From Opitutales bacterium (GTDB lineage: Bacteria > Verrucomicrobiota > Verrucomicrobiia > Opitutales > T3Sed10-336), in NCBI GenBank assembly GCA_007130045.1, contig SLTG01000075.1, positions 1 to 54,409 on the forward strand: a DNA stretch of 54,409 nucleotides, written 5' to 3'. Made by a program: the position numbers and the translations under genes. A model generated the notes under the pieces. The model did not search any database and was not told the DNA's origin. It worked only from the letters and a program-made list of their open reading frames with translations. Every line of letters starts with the position of its first letter. Position 1 is the first letter of the stretch. Positions 27,844 to 37,732 of this stretch are shown here, one piece after another.

Positions 27844-28806
27844 TCAGTCCGTCCATTCCGGGACGCCGACCGGAGTCCCCTCGTAAAGTTTCTCCAAATA
27901 CGCGGCAAACTTCTCGTTGGTCGGACCGAACCGGTCCTTGTAAAGGTACATTTCAAGATCGTAGAGCATTTCTATAGCCGAACCGTATCGATCGTTCGGC
28001 TGTTTTTCCAGAGCTTTGACGAGAACGTCATGCAGCCGTCCGTCGATTTCTTTCCTCATTCCGGGAAAGTGGGGCAGGGGCATTGTGCGGATGTTCTCCC
28101 ATGTTGAGTTGTTGTCTTCGGCCAGAAAAATGTTACGGCCGAGCAGAAGCTCGCTCATGACGACTCCGAGGGAGAAAAGGTCTGCGCGGCTGTCGGTGGA
28201 TTCGTAGTTGGCCTGTTCGGGCGAGATGTACTCGGGTTTGCCTGGAATAATCTGGCCCTCTCCGTCGTGCATCAGGTCCAAGGCTTTGGCGATGCCGAAA
28301 TCGGTGATCTTCACGTCGCCGGAGAAGGACAGCATGATGTTTCTCGGATTAACGTCGCGATGAACGATGTTGAGGTACCGCTGTCTCCGCCTGCCCTTTC
28401 TGTGTGCGTAGGCGAGGCCGCGACAGACCCGGGAGATGATGAACACGGCGATATCCGCGGGAATGTCGATCGCCTCCCGGTTATGCTTGTCAAGAAACGT
28501 TTCGAGGGTGAGACCATCGACGAATTCCATTACCATGAAGTACTGTCCGGAGATCTCGCCCAGATGATAAATCTGAACGATGTTCGTATGAATGAGGTCC
28601 GCGGCGAGAAGGGCTTCACCGATGAAATTGTGGCGGAATTCGTCGATTTCGGAATACTCCTCCCGGATGAGCTTGATCGCCACACGCTTCTCGAACTGGC
28701 TGGCGCCGCGCTGGCGTGCTTCGAAAACAACGCCCATTCCGCCTTCGGCGATCCGACGCACGAGTTCGAAATGGATTTCGTTGAAAATATGACGTATTTC
28801 GGCCAT
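27844..28806 (-). CDS. soluble Ser/Thr protein kinase (Hanks type)
   Basis: The 320-residue protein is essentially a bare kinase domain. The Gly loop is [12 protein letters not shown] (19-30), Lys45 is in VAIKLIREE, the catalytic loop is HRDVNPRN (Asp151) and the Mg2+ loop DFG is at 169-171. The activation segment reads [17 protein letters not shown] in place of HRDLKP is typical of many bacterial members. There is no transmembrane helix or sensor domain, so it probably works in the cytoplasm. It is upstream of rpoN in the same direction, which allows a regulatory link but does not prove one. Confidence 0.9.
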   Translation of the reverse strand: MAEIRHIFNEIHFELVRRIAEGGMGVVFEARQRGASQFEKRVAIKLIREEYSEIDEFRHNFIGEALLAADLIHTNIVQIYHLGEISGQYFMVMEFVDGLTLETFLDKHNREAIDIPADIAVFIISRVCRGLAYAHRKGRRRQRYLNIVHRDVNPRNIMLSFSGDVKITDFGIAKALDLMHDGEGQIIPGKPEYISPEQANYESTDSRADLFSLGVVMSELLLGRNIFLAEDNNSTWENIRTMPLPHFPGMRKEIDGRLHDVLVKALEKQPNDRYGSAIEMLYDLEMYLYKDRFGPTNEKFAAYLEKLYEGTPVGVPEWTD

Positions 28807-28982
28807 TTTGCTTCACGCGCCCAGGGTGATCGAGAGCTTTACCTAGGCGATATCACGAACAGTGCCGAAAATCCATCTCAAAGTGATTTAATTGACAGCT
28901 TAGCCCCTGATTGACTTCAGGGTGCGGAAAATTTTCGGGGTGATTATTGACACTTGGCGGAGCAGGAGGAACAGTGTAACCG

Positions 28983-29300
28983 ATGATTCGGTTATCGGAA
29001 AGCGCTGCGGCAAAGCTGAAATCCATGAGAGATGAGATCGGGGACGACTCGAAATATCTCAGGGTCTTTGTCGAGGCGGGAGGCTGCTCGGGATTTCAAT
29101 ATGGAATGTCTTTCGATTCGCCGAAACCCGACGATATCCGGAGCGAGTGCGAGGGTGTGACGATTGTAACGGATCCCGCCAGCCACAACCATCTGAAGGA
29201 TACTCGGATTGATTTTGATGACAGTCTTGCCGGCAAAGGGTTTGAGATAATCAATCCGAACGCAAAGACAACCTGCGGCTGCGGGAAGTCCTTCAGTTAG
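28983..29300 (+). CDS. A-type iron-sulfur carrier protein (IscA/ErpA/HesB family)
   Basis: This 105-residue protein keeps the three Cys that hold iron or an Fe-S cluster: Cys35 in AGGCSGFQYG and Cys98/Cys100 in the C-terminal CGCGKSF. It delivers Fe-S clusters to apo-enzymes; candidates in this window are MtaB and the ferredoxin oxidoreductase. The ATG at 28983 follows an A/T-rich leader and lies divergent from the kinase gene. It is a single gene, with no iscSU neighbours, and precedes the nusA operon by 181 bases with a promoter in the gap. Confidence 0.93.
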   Translation: MIRLSESAAAKLKSMRDEIGDDSKYLRVFVEAGGCSGFQYGMSFDSPKPDDIRSECEGVTIVTDPASHNHLKDTRIDFDDSLAGKGFEIINPNAKTTCGCGKSFS

Positions 29301-29384
29301 GACTGCAGCGAATTCCGCGTACGCGCCGAATCGATGCCTGTGGCGGGAGGCGATGGGCGGGACGGACGCGCAATTCGTAGGGTC

Positions 29385-29413
29385 TTGACATGAAATGGCG
29401 GAAGATTTACTGT
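29385..29413 (+). promoter_or_regulatory. sigma-70-type promoter for the nusA-infB operon
   Basis: A perfect TTGACA -35 (29385-29390) is followed after exactly 17 bases by TACTGT (29408-29413), a fair -10. It lies 69 bases before the nusA start codon in the only gap large enough for a promoter. Confidence 0.5.
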
Positions 29414-29481
29414 TGACCGTTTAAAGCCGCAATCGGGGGATCAGGCTCTCCCGAGGAAATTACTTTTTTCATAACCAACTA

Positions 29482-30741
29482 ATGAGCAGCGAAATACTTT
29501 CAGTTCTGGAGCACATGGAGAAGGAAAAGGGGATTCGTCGTGACGACATGATCTCCGCCATTGCCAGTGCCATAAAAAACGCCGCTCAGAGGGGGGTGAA
29601 CGCCGGCCAGGAGCTGCGAGTCGAGATCAATCCGAGAAATGGCGCGCTGAAAGCTTGGGCTCAGTACAAGGTGGTGGACTCGCTTAGTGACCCGAAGCGC
29701 GAGATTCACGTGGAGAAAGCGAAAGCGATCCAGCCGGATATCAGTTTGGGAGAGGTGCTCGAAAAGGAGGTGGAGCCGTCTTTTCTCGGCCGCATCGCCG
29801 CCCAGTCCGCTCGGCAGGCGATCATGCAACGCCTTCGCCAGTTCGAGAAGGACAGGATCTACGACGATTACAAGGACAGTGTGGGCACGATCGTCTCCGG
29901 CGTCGTCCGGCGCCGGGAGCGGGGGGATCTGATCGTCGATCTGGGTCGGGCGGAGGCGATTCTGCCGCCCAAGGAGCGCGTTCCGGGCGAGGACTATTCT
30001 CCTGGTGAACGGATTCGTTGTTTCCTGCTCAAAATCGAGGCGGCCAGCCGGGGTCCGGAGCTCATTTTGTCGCGCGCGCATCCTAATTTCATCAGGAAGC
30101 TGTTCGAGCTTGAAGTGACGGAGATTGCGGACGGGACCGTCAAGATCGAGGCGCTGGCCAGAGAGCCGGGGTACCGCACGAAAATCGCCGTCTCCAGTTC
30201 AGACTCGAAAGTGGATCCTGTCGGGGCCTGCGTGGGCGCGCGAGGGGCACGGGTAAAGAGCATCGTGCGCGAGTTGGCCGGCGAGAAGATCGATATTATT
30301 CGCTATTTCAAGGATCCGAGCGAAATGCTGCTGGAAACGCTGAAGCCAGCCGTGCCGAAGAACGTCAACGTGGACGAGCATAACCGGAAGATTTACTTCG
30401 AAGTTTCCGAGGATGATTTGGCTGTGGCGATAGGGAGGCGCGGGCAAAACGCCCGGTTGACATCCCGCCTTCTCGGGTGGAAGCTTGACGTGGCCAAGGA
30501 GAAGCCGCGGAAGCTGGACTTCGAGGATAAGAAGCGCCGGGCGGCCGAAGGATTGAATCAGATTCCCGGCATTGAGGGCGAACTTGCCGAACAGCTCGTG
30601 GCGCGTGGTTTTGTCAGCCCCGAAGCCTTCGTGGGCGTGGAGCAGGAAGACCTGGTTGACGCGGGTTTTGAAGCCGAAGAAGCGGACGATATTCTTCGGA
30701 AAGTCGCCGCCTATTTTGATCCCGAGAATATTGCCCAATAA
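29482..30741 (+). CDS. nusA: transcription elongation/termination factor NusA
   Basis: The 419-residue protein has the RNA-polymerase-binding N-domain ([14 protein letters not shown]), then S1 ([19 protein letters not shown]), KH1 and KH2 ([16 protein letters not shown] and [12 protein letters not shown]), and one helix-hairpin-helix-like end ([17 protein letters not shown]). The two acidic C-terminal repeats of E. coli NusA are reduced to one, as in many non-proteobacteria. It controls pausing, termination and antitermination. It heads nusA-infB-rbfA; rimP, usually just upstream, is missing here and an A-type Fe-S protein gene is in its place. The ATG has no Shine-Dalgarno. Confidence 0.95.
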   Translation: MSSEILSVLEHMEKEKGIRRDDMISAIASAIKNAAQRGVNAGQELRVEINPRNGALKAWAQYKVVDSLSDPKREIHVEKAKAIQPDISLGEVLEKEVEPSFLGRIAAQSARQAIMQRLRQFEKDRIYDDYKDSVGTIVSGVVRRRERGDLIVDLGRAEAILPPKERVPGEDYSPGERIRCFLLKIEAASRGPELILSRAHPNFIRKLFELEVTEIADGTVKIEALAREPGYRTKIAVSSSDSKVDPVGACVGARGARVKSIVRELAGEKIDIIRYFKDPSEMLLETLKPAVPKNVNVDEHNRKIYFEVSEDDLAVAIGRRGQNARLTSRLLGWKLDVAKEKPRKLDFEDKKRRAAEGLNQIPGIEGELAEQLVARGFVSPEAFVGVEQEDLVDAGFEAEEADDILRKVAAYFDPENIAQ

Positions 30742-30816
30742 CAGGGTGGAAGCGTCGGAGAGAGCGGCTTATACGGCTTGCATCCAATCACCGGCGCACG
30801 AATTGAATAGTGACTG

Positions 30817-33216
30817 ATGAGCGTACGAATACATCAAATTTCCAAGAAGACCGGAGTAGCGAATAAAGAATTGATTGCTCTCTTGAACGAACGAGGCTTC
30901 AACGTGACCAGTGCGTCCAGTACTATCGACAATATTTCCGCGGAATCGTTCATCGAAGAGTTGACGGCGTCCGGGCGGAGTGCCGAGGCTGCGAAAGCAG
31001 AAGAAACCGGCGGGGAAACTCCCGGGGAGACTGTTCCTTCCGAAGAAAGGAACAAAGAACCGGAAAAAGCCGAACCCGCTCCTCGGGAACGCGGCGGTCC
31101 GCCTCAGGGGGTCTTTGTCAAATCCGCGGAGGACGTCCGCCAGGAACGGAAAGCAAAAGAGGATTCCAGGAAACGGACGCCCGAGCCGGCCTTTCCGAAG
31201 CCGGCGAGCCCTCCAGCGACGAAACCGCCGGCGACTCAACCGCCGCCCGCGAAGTCTCCGCCGCGTCCCCAGTCTTCGCCGCCGTCGGTCCCGTCGTTTC
31301 CGGGGGTAAAACCGTCGGCGGTTTCCTCGCGCCAGGACTCGCATTCGGCGGTTCAGGAGGAAGAGCGTGAGAAGAGCGGGGAGGAAACCGAAGGATCGAA
31401 TGGTTCGACAGGCGCCGCAGCGGAACCAAGAGAGCTTGAACTCCTTCACGTCAAGCCGCCGATCGTCGTCCGTGATTTCGCTCAACAACTCGGGATAAAA
31501 CCGTTTCGGCTGATTTCCGAACTGATGGAGATAAACATCTTCGCTTCGATGAACCAGGTGATCGATGAATCGATTGCCATGGACGTTGCCGAAAAACACG
31601 GTTACTTGCTCGACGTCAAACACCGGAAGGCGGCCGCGACCTCGGCTGAAAAGGCCGAAGAACAAAAGGAGGAAGTGGACGAGAGCAAGTTTCTCGAGCC
31701 GCGTTCTCCCGTCGTCTGTATTCTCGGTCACGTCGACCACGGTAAGACAACCCTCTTGGACTATATTCGAAAGGAGAATGTGGCCGGCGGCGAAGAAGGC
31801 GGCATCACACAACACATCGGCGCCTACCAGATCGATGTCAACGATCAGAAAATCACCTTTTTGGATACACCCGGTCACGCAGCGTTCACCAAGATGCGCG
31901 CGAGAGGCGCCGGGGTGACGGACATCGCCATCCTTGTGGTAGCGGCCGACGACGGCTTTATGCCCCAGACCGACGAGGCCCTTAAACACGCGCAGGCATC
32001 GGCCGTTCCGGTAGTCGTTGCCGTCAACAAGATGGACGTGAAAGGGGCGGACATCAACCGGGTGAAGCGGCAAATGCAGGAGCGCGGGATCCCTCCCGAG
32101 GATCTCGGGGGCGAGACTATTGTTGTCCCGGTTTCCGCCATCAAGGGGGAGGGAGTGGACAACCTCCTGGAGATGATAGTCCTGCAATCGGAGATGCTCG
32201 AACTCAAGGCGAACCCCCAGCGTCAGGCTGCCGGGGTGATCATTGAATCGGAGATTGAGGTCGGACGGGGACCGACTGCGACGGTGATCGTCCAGCACGG
32301 CACTTTGAAAACCGGCGACGTGATCGTTTGCGGTGACGCCTACGCCAAGGTTCGTGCGATGTTCGACGACGCCGGGAAAAACGTTAAAAAAGCGCCGCCG
32401 TCCACCCCGGTAAGGGTAATCGGCTGGACCGACGCGCCCGAGGTCGGGGAAACGTTCCGGGCGGCGAAGAACGAGCGCGAAGCCCGCCGGATCGTTGAGG
32501 AAAGCCAGGAGGAGGCAAGAAGGCGCCAGAGCGCCGCGGAACCGGAAGGGGCCGCCCAGCCCAAGACTATCGAGAATCTTTTCGACGCGATCGAGAGCAC
32601 GAGGAAAATGACCTTCCGTGTGGTGGTGCGTTGCGACGTTCAAGGTTCGCTCGAAGCGGTGATCGGCCTTCTCGAGGGAATCGAGAGCGACAAGGTCGAC
32701 ATGGAAGTCCTCCAGGGGGACGTCGGCCCGATCAGCCGCAACGACGTGCTTATGGCGAGCGCCGCCGAAGCGGCCATCGTCGGTTTCAACGTCAAGATGG
32801 AGCCCGGGGTGCTCAAGTTTGCCAAGCATCACAACGTTCCGATTTACCAGTTCGGTATAATTTACCAGCTTGTCGACCGGATCAAGGAGGTCATGGCCGG
32901 AATGCTCGAACCCGAACAGATCGAGAACAAGGTCGGCGCTGCGGAGGTTCGCCAGATATTTCCTCTGGCCAAGAGTTTTATCGCCGGGTGCCTGGTGACC
33001 GAAGGCAAGGTGATTCGCGGAGGTCGCGCCCGGTTGCTGCGCCAGGGCGAAGTGGTCGGAGAAACCCGTATCGGTACGCTGAAGCGTTTCAAGGATGACG
33101 TTACAGAGGTGCGCGCCGGCCTCGAATGCGGGATCGCTTTGGAGAAATTCAACCGATTCGAGGAGGGCGACCTGATCGAGTGTTTCGAGATTCAGGAGAA
33201 ACGCCCGTCTCTTTAG
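30817..33216 (+). CDS. infB: translation initiation factor IF-2
   Basis: The 799-residue GTPase recruits fMet-tRNA to the 30S subunit. It has the IF2-N helix at the start (VRIHQISKKTGVANKELIALL), a long Pro/Glu/Lys-rich linker (residues about 55-205), a second IF2-N-like helix, then the G domain. GHVDHGKT is at about 304-311 and is followed by GGITQHIGA, DTPGH, NKMD and SAIKG. Domains II-IV follow, with VVRCDVQGSLEAVIGLL in domain III. All GTPase motifs are intact. There is no Shine-Dalgarno before the ATG. The rbfA gene begins one base after its stop codon. Confidence 0.96.
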   Translation: MSVRIHQISKKTGVANKELIALLNERGFNVTSASSTIDNISAESFIEELTASGRSAEAAKAEETGGETPGETVPSEERNKEPEKAEPAPRERGGPPQGVFVKSAEDVRQERKAKEDSRKRTPEPAFPKPASPPATKPPATQPPPAKSPPRPQSSPPSVPSFPGVKPSAVSSRQDSHSAVQEEEREKSGEETEGSNGSTGAAAEPRELELLHVKPPIVVRDFAQQLGIKPFRLISELMEINIFASMNQVIDESIAMDVAEKHGYLLDVKHRKAAATSAEKAEEQKEEVDESKFLEPRSPVVCILGHVDHGKTTLLDYIRKENVAGGEEGGITQHIGAYQIDVNDQKITFLDTPGHAAFTKMRARGAGVTDIAILVVAADDGFMPQTDEALKHAQASAVPVVVAVNKMDVKGADINRVKRQMQERGIPPEDLGGETIVVPVSAIKGEGVDNLLEMIVLQSEMLELKANPQRQAAGVIIESEIEVGRGPTATVIVQHGTLKTGDVIVCGDAYAKVRAMFDDAGKNVKKAPPSTPVRVIGWTDAPEVGETFRAAKNEREARRIVEESQEEARRRQSAAEPEGAAQPKTIENLFDAIESTRKMTFRVVVRCDVQGSLEAVIGLLEGIESDKVDMEVLQGDVGPISRNDVLMASAAEAAIVGFNVKMEPGVLKFAKHHNVPIYQFGIIYQLVDRIKEVMAGMLEPEQIENKVGAAEVRQIFPLAKSFIAGCLVTEGKVIRGGRARLLRQGEVVGETRIGTLKRFKDDVTEVRAGLECGIALEKFNRFEEGDLIECFEIQEKRPSL

Positions 33217-33217
33217 A

Positions 33218-33568
33218 ATGAGTCAACGCAGTGTGAGAGTAAACGAGCTGGTCAAGCGCGAGATCAGCGACATCCTGCATACCCGGTATCGGAGCGAGGC
33301 GGTTTATATCACGATCACCGGCGTGGAGGTGGCTCCGGATCTCCGCAACGCAAGGGTTTACTATTCGGTTATCGGTGACGAGGCGCGACTGGAGGAGGCC
33401 AGGGTCTGGCTCGACAAAAACCGCAACGAGATCCGCCATTACCTCGGAAAGCGAATCGTGCTGAAGTTTCTTCCACATCTCACTTTTCATAACGATCCCT
33501 CCATCGAGCGTGGAATGAGCGTGATCGAGCTGCTCGACGAGTTGGACGACGACGAGGAGGAAAGGTAG
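33218..33568 (+). CDS. rbfA: ribosome-binding factor A
   Basis: The 116-residue KH-fold protein helps mature the 30S subunit, notably the 16S 5' end. It shows the family pattern VNELVKREISDIL at the start, then ITGVEVAPDLRNARVYYSV and HYLGKRIVLKFLPHLTFHNDPSIERG. It directly follows infB, the usual order, and precedes the DHH phosphoesterase by seven bases. Confidence 0.94.
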   Translation: MSQRSVRVNELVKREISDILHTRYRSEAVYITITGVEVAPDLRNARVYYSVIGDEARLEEARVWLDKNRNEIRHYLGKRIVLKFLPHLTFHNDPSIERGMSVIELLDELDDDEEER

Positions 33569-33575
33569 ATTTTCC

Positions 33576-34604
33576 ATGTACTACGACGAGCTTTCACCTG
33601 CTTTCGAGCGATTTGTCGAAGCACTGGACACGAAGAAAGTCGCGGTCATCGGCCACGCCCGCCCGGACGGCGACTGCATTGGATCCCAGGTCGCGCTAAG
33701 CCGGGTTTTGCGCGGACAGGGCTTCGATACGATATGCGTCAACCAGGATCCCGTTCCGGGAAAACTCCGGTTTCTATGCGGCGAGGAACCGTTTGTTCGG
33801 CCGGAGTTATGGAAGCCCGGAGGCCACGTTTCGGTGTGCGTCGATTGCGCGGACGCCGACCGCCCGGGTCCCTTGCTGAAGAAACGGTTCCCTGAAGTCC
33901 ATGCGAACGTGGATCATCACGTGTCCAACAGGCTGTTTGCCCGGCAAAACTTTATCGACAGTAGCTCCGCGGCCACGGCGGAGATTCTGAGCGGAATGTT
34001 TTTCGACAATGATTACCCCATAGATAAAATCGCCGCCCAGGCGTTGTACGTCGGAATCGCCACCGATACGGGCCAGTTCCGGTTCCCGGCGACATCCCAG
34101 CGTGTATTCGAAATTTGCGGACGCTTGCTGCACCTCGGCGCCGATCCGGCCGTCGCAAGCAACCATCTGTACGAACGGGAAACGATGGGAAAGATGAGGC
34201 TTCTGGACGCGTACCTTTCCAGCCTCAAGCTGGAATGTGACGGACGGGTCTGCGTCGGTGTGCTGCCGAAGGACATTTTCGAGAAGACCGGCGCCGAAGC
34301 CGGCGAGACGGAGGGATTGGTCGACTATGCGCGGTCGATTCACGGCGTCGATATCGGGGTGATCATCGAAGACCGGGGGAACGAGATCAAGGGAAGTCTG
34401 CGGGCTAAGGACGGGCGTTACCGGGTCAACGATCTGGCGGCCTTGTTCAATGGTGGTGGACACACCTGCGCGGCGGGCTTTACCGTCCATATGACGATGG
34501 AGGTTTTCTATCCGAAGTTCCTCGCGGCGCTCCGGGAACAGTTCCGTGTCGTGGACGCGGCGAACTATGAAGGGAAGGACGATGGCGGACGATCGGGTGT
34601 TTGA
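33576..34604 (+). CDS. nrnA: DHH-family nanoRNase / bifunctional oligoribonuclease and pAp phosphatase
   Basis: The 342-residue protein has DHH motif [13 protein letters not shown], the motif DCAD, the name-giving ANVDHHVSN and the C-terminal DHHA1 domain ending in the substrate-binding [12 protein letters not shown]. These enzymes finish RNA decay by degrading 2-5-mers and also dephosphorylate 3'-phosphoadenosine 5'-phosphate. Placement between rbfA and truB is the common one. Its 3' end overlaps truB by 23 bases, which suggests translational coupling. Confidence 0.92.
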   Translation: MYYDELSPAFERFVEALDTKKVAVIGHARPDGDCIGSQVALSRVLRGQGFDTICVNQDPVPGKLRFLCGEEPFVRPELWKPGGHVSVCVDCADADRPGPLLKKRFPEVHANVDHHVSNRLFARQNFIDSSSAATAEILSGMFFDNDYPIDKIAAQALYVGIATDTGQFRFPATSQRVFEICGRLLHLGADPAVASNHLYERETMGKMRLLDAYLSSLKLECDGRVCVGVLPKDIFEKTGAEAGETEGLVDYARSIHGVDIGVIIEDRGNEIKGSLRAKDGRYRVNDLAALFNGGGHTCAAGFTVHMTMEVFYPKFLAALREQFRVVDAANYEGKDDGGRSGV

Positions 34605-35304
34605 AGGATTGCTGCTCGTGGACAAGCCCCGCGGGCTTACGTCCCACGACGTGGTTTCGCGGCTTCGGCGGAAACTCAAAATGAAACGTATCGGTCATGC
34701 CGGCACACTGGATCCGATGGCCACCGGATTGCTGATTATGCTGATCGGGAAAGCGACGAAGGCGTCGCAGTTTCTGATCAGCCTCGATAAGGAGTACGAG
34801 GGAACCATCCGTCTCGGGCAGACCACGAATTCCTACGACGCGGATGGGGAGGTGATGGTGGAAGCGCCTGTTCCGGATCTTACCGGAGAGGAGGTTCGCC
34901 GTGTGATGGAGTCGTTTATCGGGGATCAATACCAGACTCCGCCGATGCACTCGGCGATCAAGGTGAACGGAGTTCCACTCTACAAGTTGGCCCGCAAGGG
35001 AAGGGAAATCGAGCGCGAGCCGCGCTTTATCCGTGTCTCGGTTTTCGAATTGCTTCGCCTGTCGCTTCCGGAAATCGATTTCCGCGTGGCGGCGTCCAAA
35101 GGTTTCTATGTTCGAACCCTCGCTCACGATTTCGGGGCGAAGATCGGGTGCGGGGGGCATCTCAGCCGTCTTCGACGAACCCTTGTCGGAGGCTTTTCGC
35201 TCTCATCGGCGATTTCGCTCGAGGATTTGGAGGAGCTGCCGTTGTCGGAGATCGAGAAACGTCTGTTGCCGGTAGGTGATGCCGTACCGAGTCACGTCCT
35301 GTGA
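34582..35304 (+). CDS. truB: tRNA pseudouridine-55 synthase
   Basis: The ATG at 34582, with GGGAAGGAC upstream, gives 240 residues starting [21 protein letters not shown], the family N-terminus; the open frame also allows an upstream start at 34546. The catalytic Asp44 is in [12 protein letters not shown]. Further motifs are [20 protein letters not shown] and [13 protein letters not shown]. It isomerises U55 in the T-loop of tRNAs. It lacks a long PUA tail, so it is short but complete for many bacteria. The stop overlaps the ribF start. Confidence 0.95.
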   Translation: MADDRVFEGLLLVDKPRGLTSHDVVSRLRRKLKMKRIGHAGTLDPMATGLLIMLIGKATKASQFLISLDKEYEGTIRLGQTTNSYDADGEVMVEAPVPDLTGEEVRRVMESFIGDQYQTPPMHSAIKVNGVPLYKLARKGREIEREPRFIRVSVFELLRLSLPEIDFRVAASKGFYVRTLAHDFGAKIGCGGHLSRLRRTLVGGFSLSSAISLEDLEELPLSEIEKRLLPVGDAVPSHVL

Positions 35305-36293
35305 GGTATCCCGTCAAATTCCGTTCCCTGGAGGGAATCGAGTTGGAGAGCCGCCCGCTTCATCTGGCGATCGGGATGTTCGACGGTGTGCATCTGGGGC
35401 ACAAGAGCGTGATTGAAGCGGCGGTGCATTCGGCGCGGCGGGAGAACGGTATTGCCGGCGTCCTGACCTTCTGGCCGCATCCGAGCGTGCTGTTCCGCCC
35501 GGAGAATCCGACCCGCCTGATTATGGATCCGGCGAACAAGACACGGCTGTTCCGCGGGCTGGGCGCCGAAATCGTGATTGAGCAACCGTTCGATTCCGAA
35601 TTCGCTTCGATTTCGGCGGAGGAGTTCGTCCCGCACCTGGTGCGTTGTTTGCCGGCGCTGGATTCGATCTACGTCGGTGAGAACTGGGGGTTCGGAAAAG
35701 GGCGCAAGGGCGACGTTGATTTGCTCCTGCGGGAGGCCCGAAAACGCGGTGTCAGCGTTATCAGCATGCCGCGTCTGTACCGGAACGGCGAACCCATCAG
35801 CAGCAGCCGAATCCGCGAATGCCTCATTCGCGGGGCGATTGAAGAGGCGAATTCGCTTCTTGGCTACAGTTATTTTCTGGAGGGTGAGGTGCGGGAAGGC
35901 CGTGGCATGGGGAGAGAAATAGGATTTCCCACGTTGAATATCCCCTGGGCCGGCGACCTTGAGCCCCTCCACGGTGTTTACGGCGTCCGGGTCGATGAGT
36001 CGATCGAAGGGGCGCTTGGAGCGCCGGGTGAAAGGCCGTCCGCAAGAGTACGCTCAGGCGTCGCGAATTTCGGTCTTCGACCGACCGTTGCCGAAGAAGG
36101 TGAAAACGCGCCGATTCTTGAGGTTCACCTCCTCGACGAGTCGTGTCCATTCGACCGGGGTGATCGGCTGTTTGTGGAACTGGTTTTTTTCATCCGTCCG
36201 GAAGAGAAGTTCAGCAATTTGGATGCGCTGAAGATTCGGATTCGAAATGATCGATCGGACGCGCGCGAACGATTTGGAAGAATCGGAGGCTGA
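35301..36293 (+). CDS. ribF: bifunctional riboflavin kinase / FAD synthetase
   Basis: This 330-residue enzyme makes FMN and FAD. The GTG start at 35301 overlaps the truB stop by four bases. The nucleotidyltransferase half has [16 protein letters not shown], the phosphate-binding FWPHPSVLF, and [10 protein letters not shown] near residue 155. The kinase half begins about residue 185 with [15 protein letters not shown] (the PTxN motif), then HGVYGV and the [16 protein letters not shown] stretch. It ends the nusA-infB operon, its usual place in many phyla. Confidence 0.95.
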   Translation: MRYPVKFRSLEGIELESRPLHLAIGMFDGVHLGHKSVIEAAVHSARRENGIAGVLTFWPHPSVLFRPENPTRLIMDPANKTRLFRGLGAEIVIEQPFDSEFASISAEEFVPHLVRCLPALDSIYVGENWGFGKGRKGDVDLLLREARKRGVSVISMPRLYRNGEPISSSRIRECLIRGAIEEANSLLGYSYFLEGEVREGRGMGREIGFPTLNIPWAGDLEPLHGVYGVRVDESIEGALGAPGERPSARVRSGVANFGLRPTVAEEGENAPILEVHLLDESCPFDRGDRLFVELVFFIRPEEKFSNLDALKIRIRNDRSDARERFGRIGG

Positions 36294-36355
36294 CTCAGGG
36301 GAATCCAGACGTCGTTCGACAGGTGAGGCGGGCGATTTGCCCGTCAACGGCCTGC

Positions 36356-36823
36356 TCAAACAATGGCCTGGGAGGAGACGCCTGCTTTTCGAGCCGGATT
36401 GGGAGGGTTCTTGCCGGAATTCGAAAGGGCGAGCAGGTTCTCGAGCGCGCTCGAAAAGCCGTCGAATGAAAAGGGTTTCTTGAGGAACTCCGAATACTCG
36501 TCCAGTTGGTCCTCCAGGGAGTCCGGGGAAGGCGCGTACCCGGAAATGAACAGGATCGGCATCGCGGGGCGCCGGGCCCTGACTGCCTGCGCCAGTTCAA
36601 GCCCGGTCATCCGAGGCATCCGAATGTCGGTAACGAGTGCGTGGAACGCGCCCGTCCCTTCCCTGTCCAGAATTTCAAGCGCGTCGATTCCGCTGCGCGC
36701 GGAGGTCGGTCGAAATCCCATCTGTTCAATCATTACGCAAAGCAGCCGGCGGAGGGCGTCGTCGTCGTCCACAAGCAGGATTTCCTTGATACGCTGGGCC
36801 TCGTTGGAGTCGCTCATCCTCAT
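36356..36823 (-). CDS. receiver-only response regulator
   Basis: The 155-residue protein is a single CheY-like receiver. The acidic pocket is in ILLVDDDDALR (about 16-25), the phospho-acceptor Asp66 in LVTDIRMPRMTGLEL, Ser in LFISGYAP and Lys in FLKKPFS. It has a short, Lys/Pro-rich tail but no output domain. No histidine kinase lies nearby, so its partner is unknown. Two starts are possible, 36823 and 36817 (MRMSD...); neither has a good ribosome binding site. A perfect palindrome abuts the first. Confidence 0.9.
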   Translation of the reverse strand: MRMSDSNEAQRIKEILLVDDDDALRRLLCVMIEQMGFRPTSARSGIDALEILDREGTGAFHALVTDIRMPRMTGLELAQAVRARRPAMPILFISGYAPSPDSLEDQLDEYSEFLKKPFSFDGFSSALENLLALSNSGKNPPNPARKAGVSSQAIV

Positions 36824-36840
36824 GTTAAATTGAATTTAAC
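36824..36840. promoter_or_regulatory. perfect 17-base palindrome just upstream of the response-regulator start
   Basis: GTTAAATTGAATTTAAC has eight-base arms that are exact reverse complements around a single G. It touches the start codon of the minus-strand response regulator. Such symmetry at this place fits a dimeric repressor site, but an A/T-rich promoter with chance symmetry is also possible. Confidence 0.45.
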
Positions 36841-37171
36841 AGAAACCGGGGGCCGCAACAATAGGGGATATCCTTATCCGGTCGTAAGTTGTCCGTCGTA
36901 TTTCATCCTTGCAACGGCGTTTCAGGCCCCCGGTAGAGCCGATTTCTCAGGGGAAAACCAGTGAATTCCTGGCGACAAAAAATCTGAAACTTTTTTCGTC
37001 GAGGCGTCGATGCGACGTGTGGAGTCGATGCGGGAGAGGTAGAGGAAAGCCATCGTCATGGCCCAATTCCGGCTTTTTCTTTGCATTGACGGCGAGAGGC
37101 GGTAGGTTGGGCTCGAACGAAACCGCCGAAGTCAGGTTGCGTTCGAACGCGAACACGAAAGGAAACGGATC
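36841..37171. other. non-coding divergent region between response regulator and FKBP genes
   Basis: With the palindrome this gap is 348 bases. I see no credible gene. It holds a near-exact direct repeat, AGGTTGGGCTCGAACG (37104-37119) and AGGTTGCGTTCGAACG (37134-37149), with 14 of 16 bases identical and a 30-base period, just ahead of the FKBP gene. GGCGGT/ACCGCC arms around the first copy could also pair. Confidence 0.4.
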
Positions 37172-37603
37172 ATGCAGGAAGCGAAGAAAGGCGATACAGT
37201 AAAAGTCCATTACAAGGGAACGTTCGAAGACGGGGTCGTTTTCGATGAATCCAAGGGCCGGGATCCGCTGGAACTCAAATTGGGAGAGCGGGCGGTGATA
37301 CCGGGTTTTGAGGATGCCGTTGTGGGGATGAAGGAAGGGGAGGCGAAAACCCGGACCATTCCCTGCGACGAGGCTTACGGCCCGCGTCGTGAGGAAATGA
37401 TGTTGCGTGTGCCCCGGTCGCAGTTGCCGGATGAGATCGATCCCGAAATCGGCCAGCAGCTTCAGGTGACCACCGACCAGGGGCAGGCGGTTCCCGTCAT
37501 GATTGCGGAGATTTCCGAGGAGGAAGTGACTCTTGATGCCAACCATCCGCTCGCGGGAAAAGACCTGACATTCGAGCTCGAGTTGGTCGAGATCTCCTCT
37601 TGA
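37172..37603 (+). CDS. SlyD-like FKBP-type peptidyl-prolyl cis-trans isomerase
   Basis: The 143-residue protein has the FKBP pattern GDTVKVHYKGTFEDGVVFDES, then AVIPGFEDAVVGMKEGE. The inserted IF flap domain (residues about 65-120) is followed by the SlyD hallmark DANHPLAGKDLTFELELVEI. It catalyses proline isomerisation and chaperones folding. It lacks both a signal peptide, so it is cytoplasmic, and the His/Cys-rich metal tail of E. coli SlyD. GGAAACGG before the ATG may serve as ribosome binding site. Confidence 0.92.
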   Translation: MQEAKKGDTVKVHYKGTFEDGVVFDESKGRDPLELKLGERAVIPGFEDAVVGMKEGEAKTRTIPCDEAYGPRREEMMLRVPRSQLPDEIDPEIGQQLQVTTDQGQAVPVMIAEISEEEVTLDANHPLAGKDLTFELELVEISS

Positions 37604-37732
37604 TTCCGTCGACGGTTGCAGCGTTCGAGATGCCTGCGTTCGCGTGGACGTTGATCATTGGGGTGACGATGTTTCCAGACCGTGATCGTCCCGCGCCGCC
37701 GCGAACCACGCGAATAAACGCCGCGAGGGCGG

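Noticed and set aside
30769-32832. 687-codon open frame on the minus strand opposite infB
   Set aside because: Arg/Phe-rich, no motif, fully antisense to infB.
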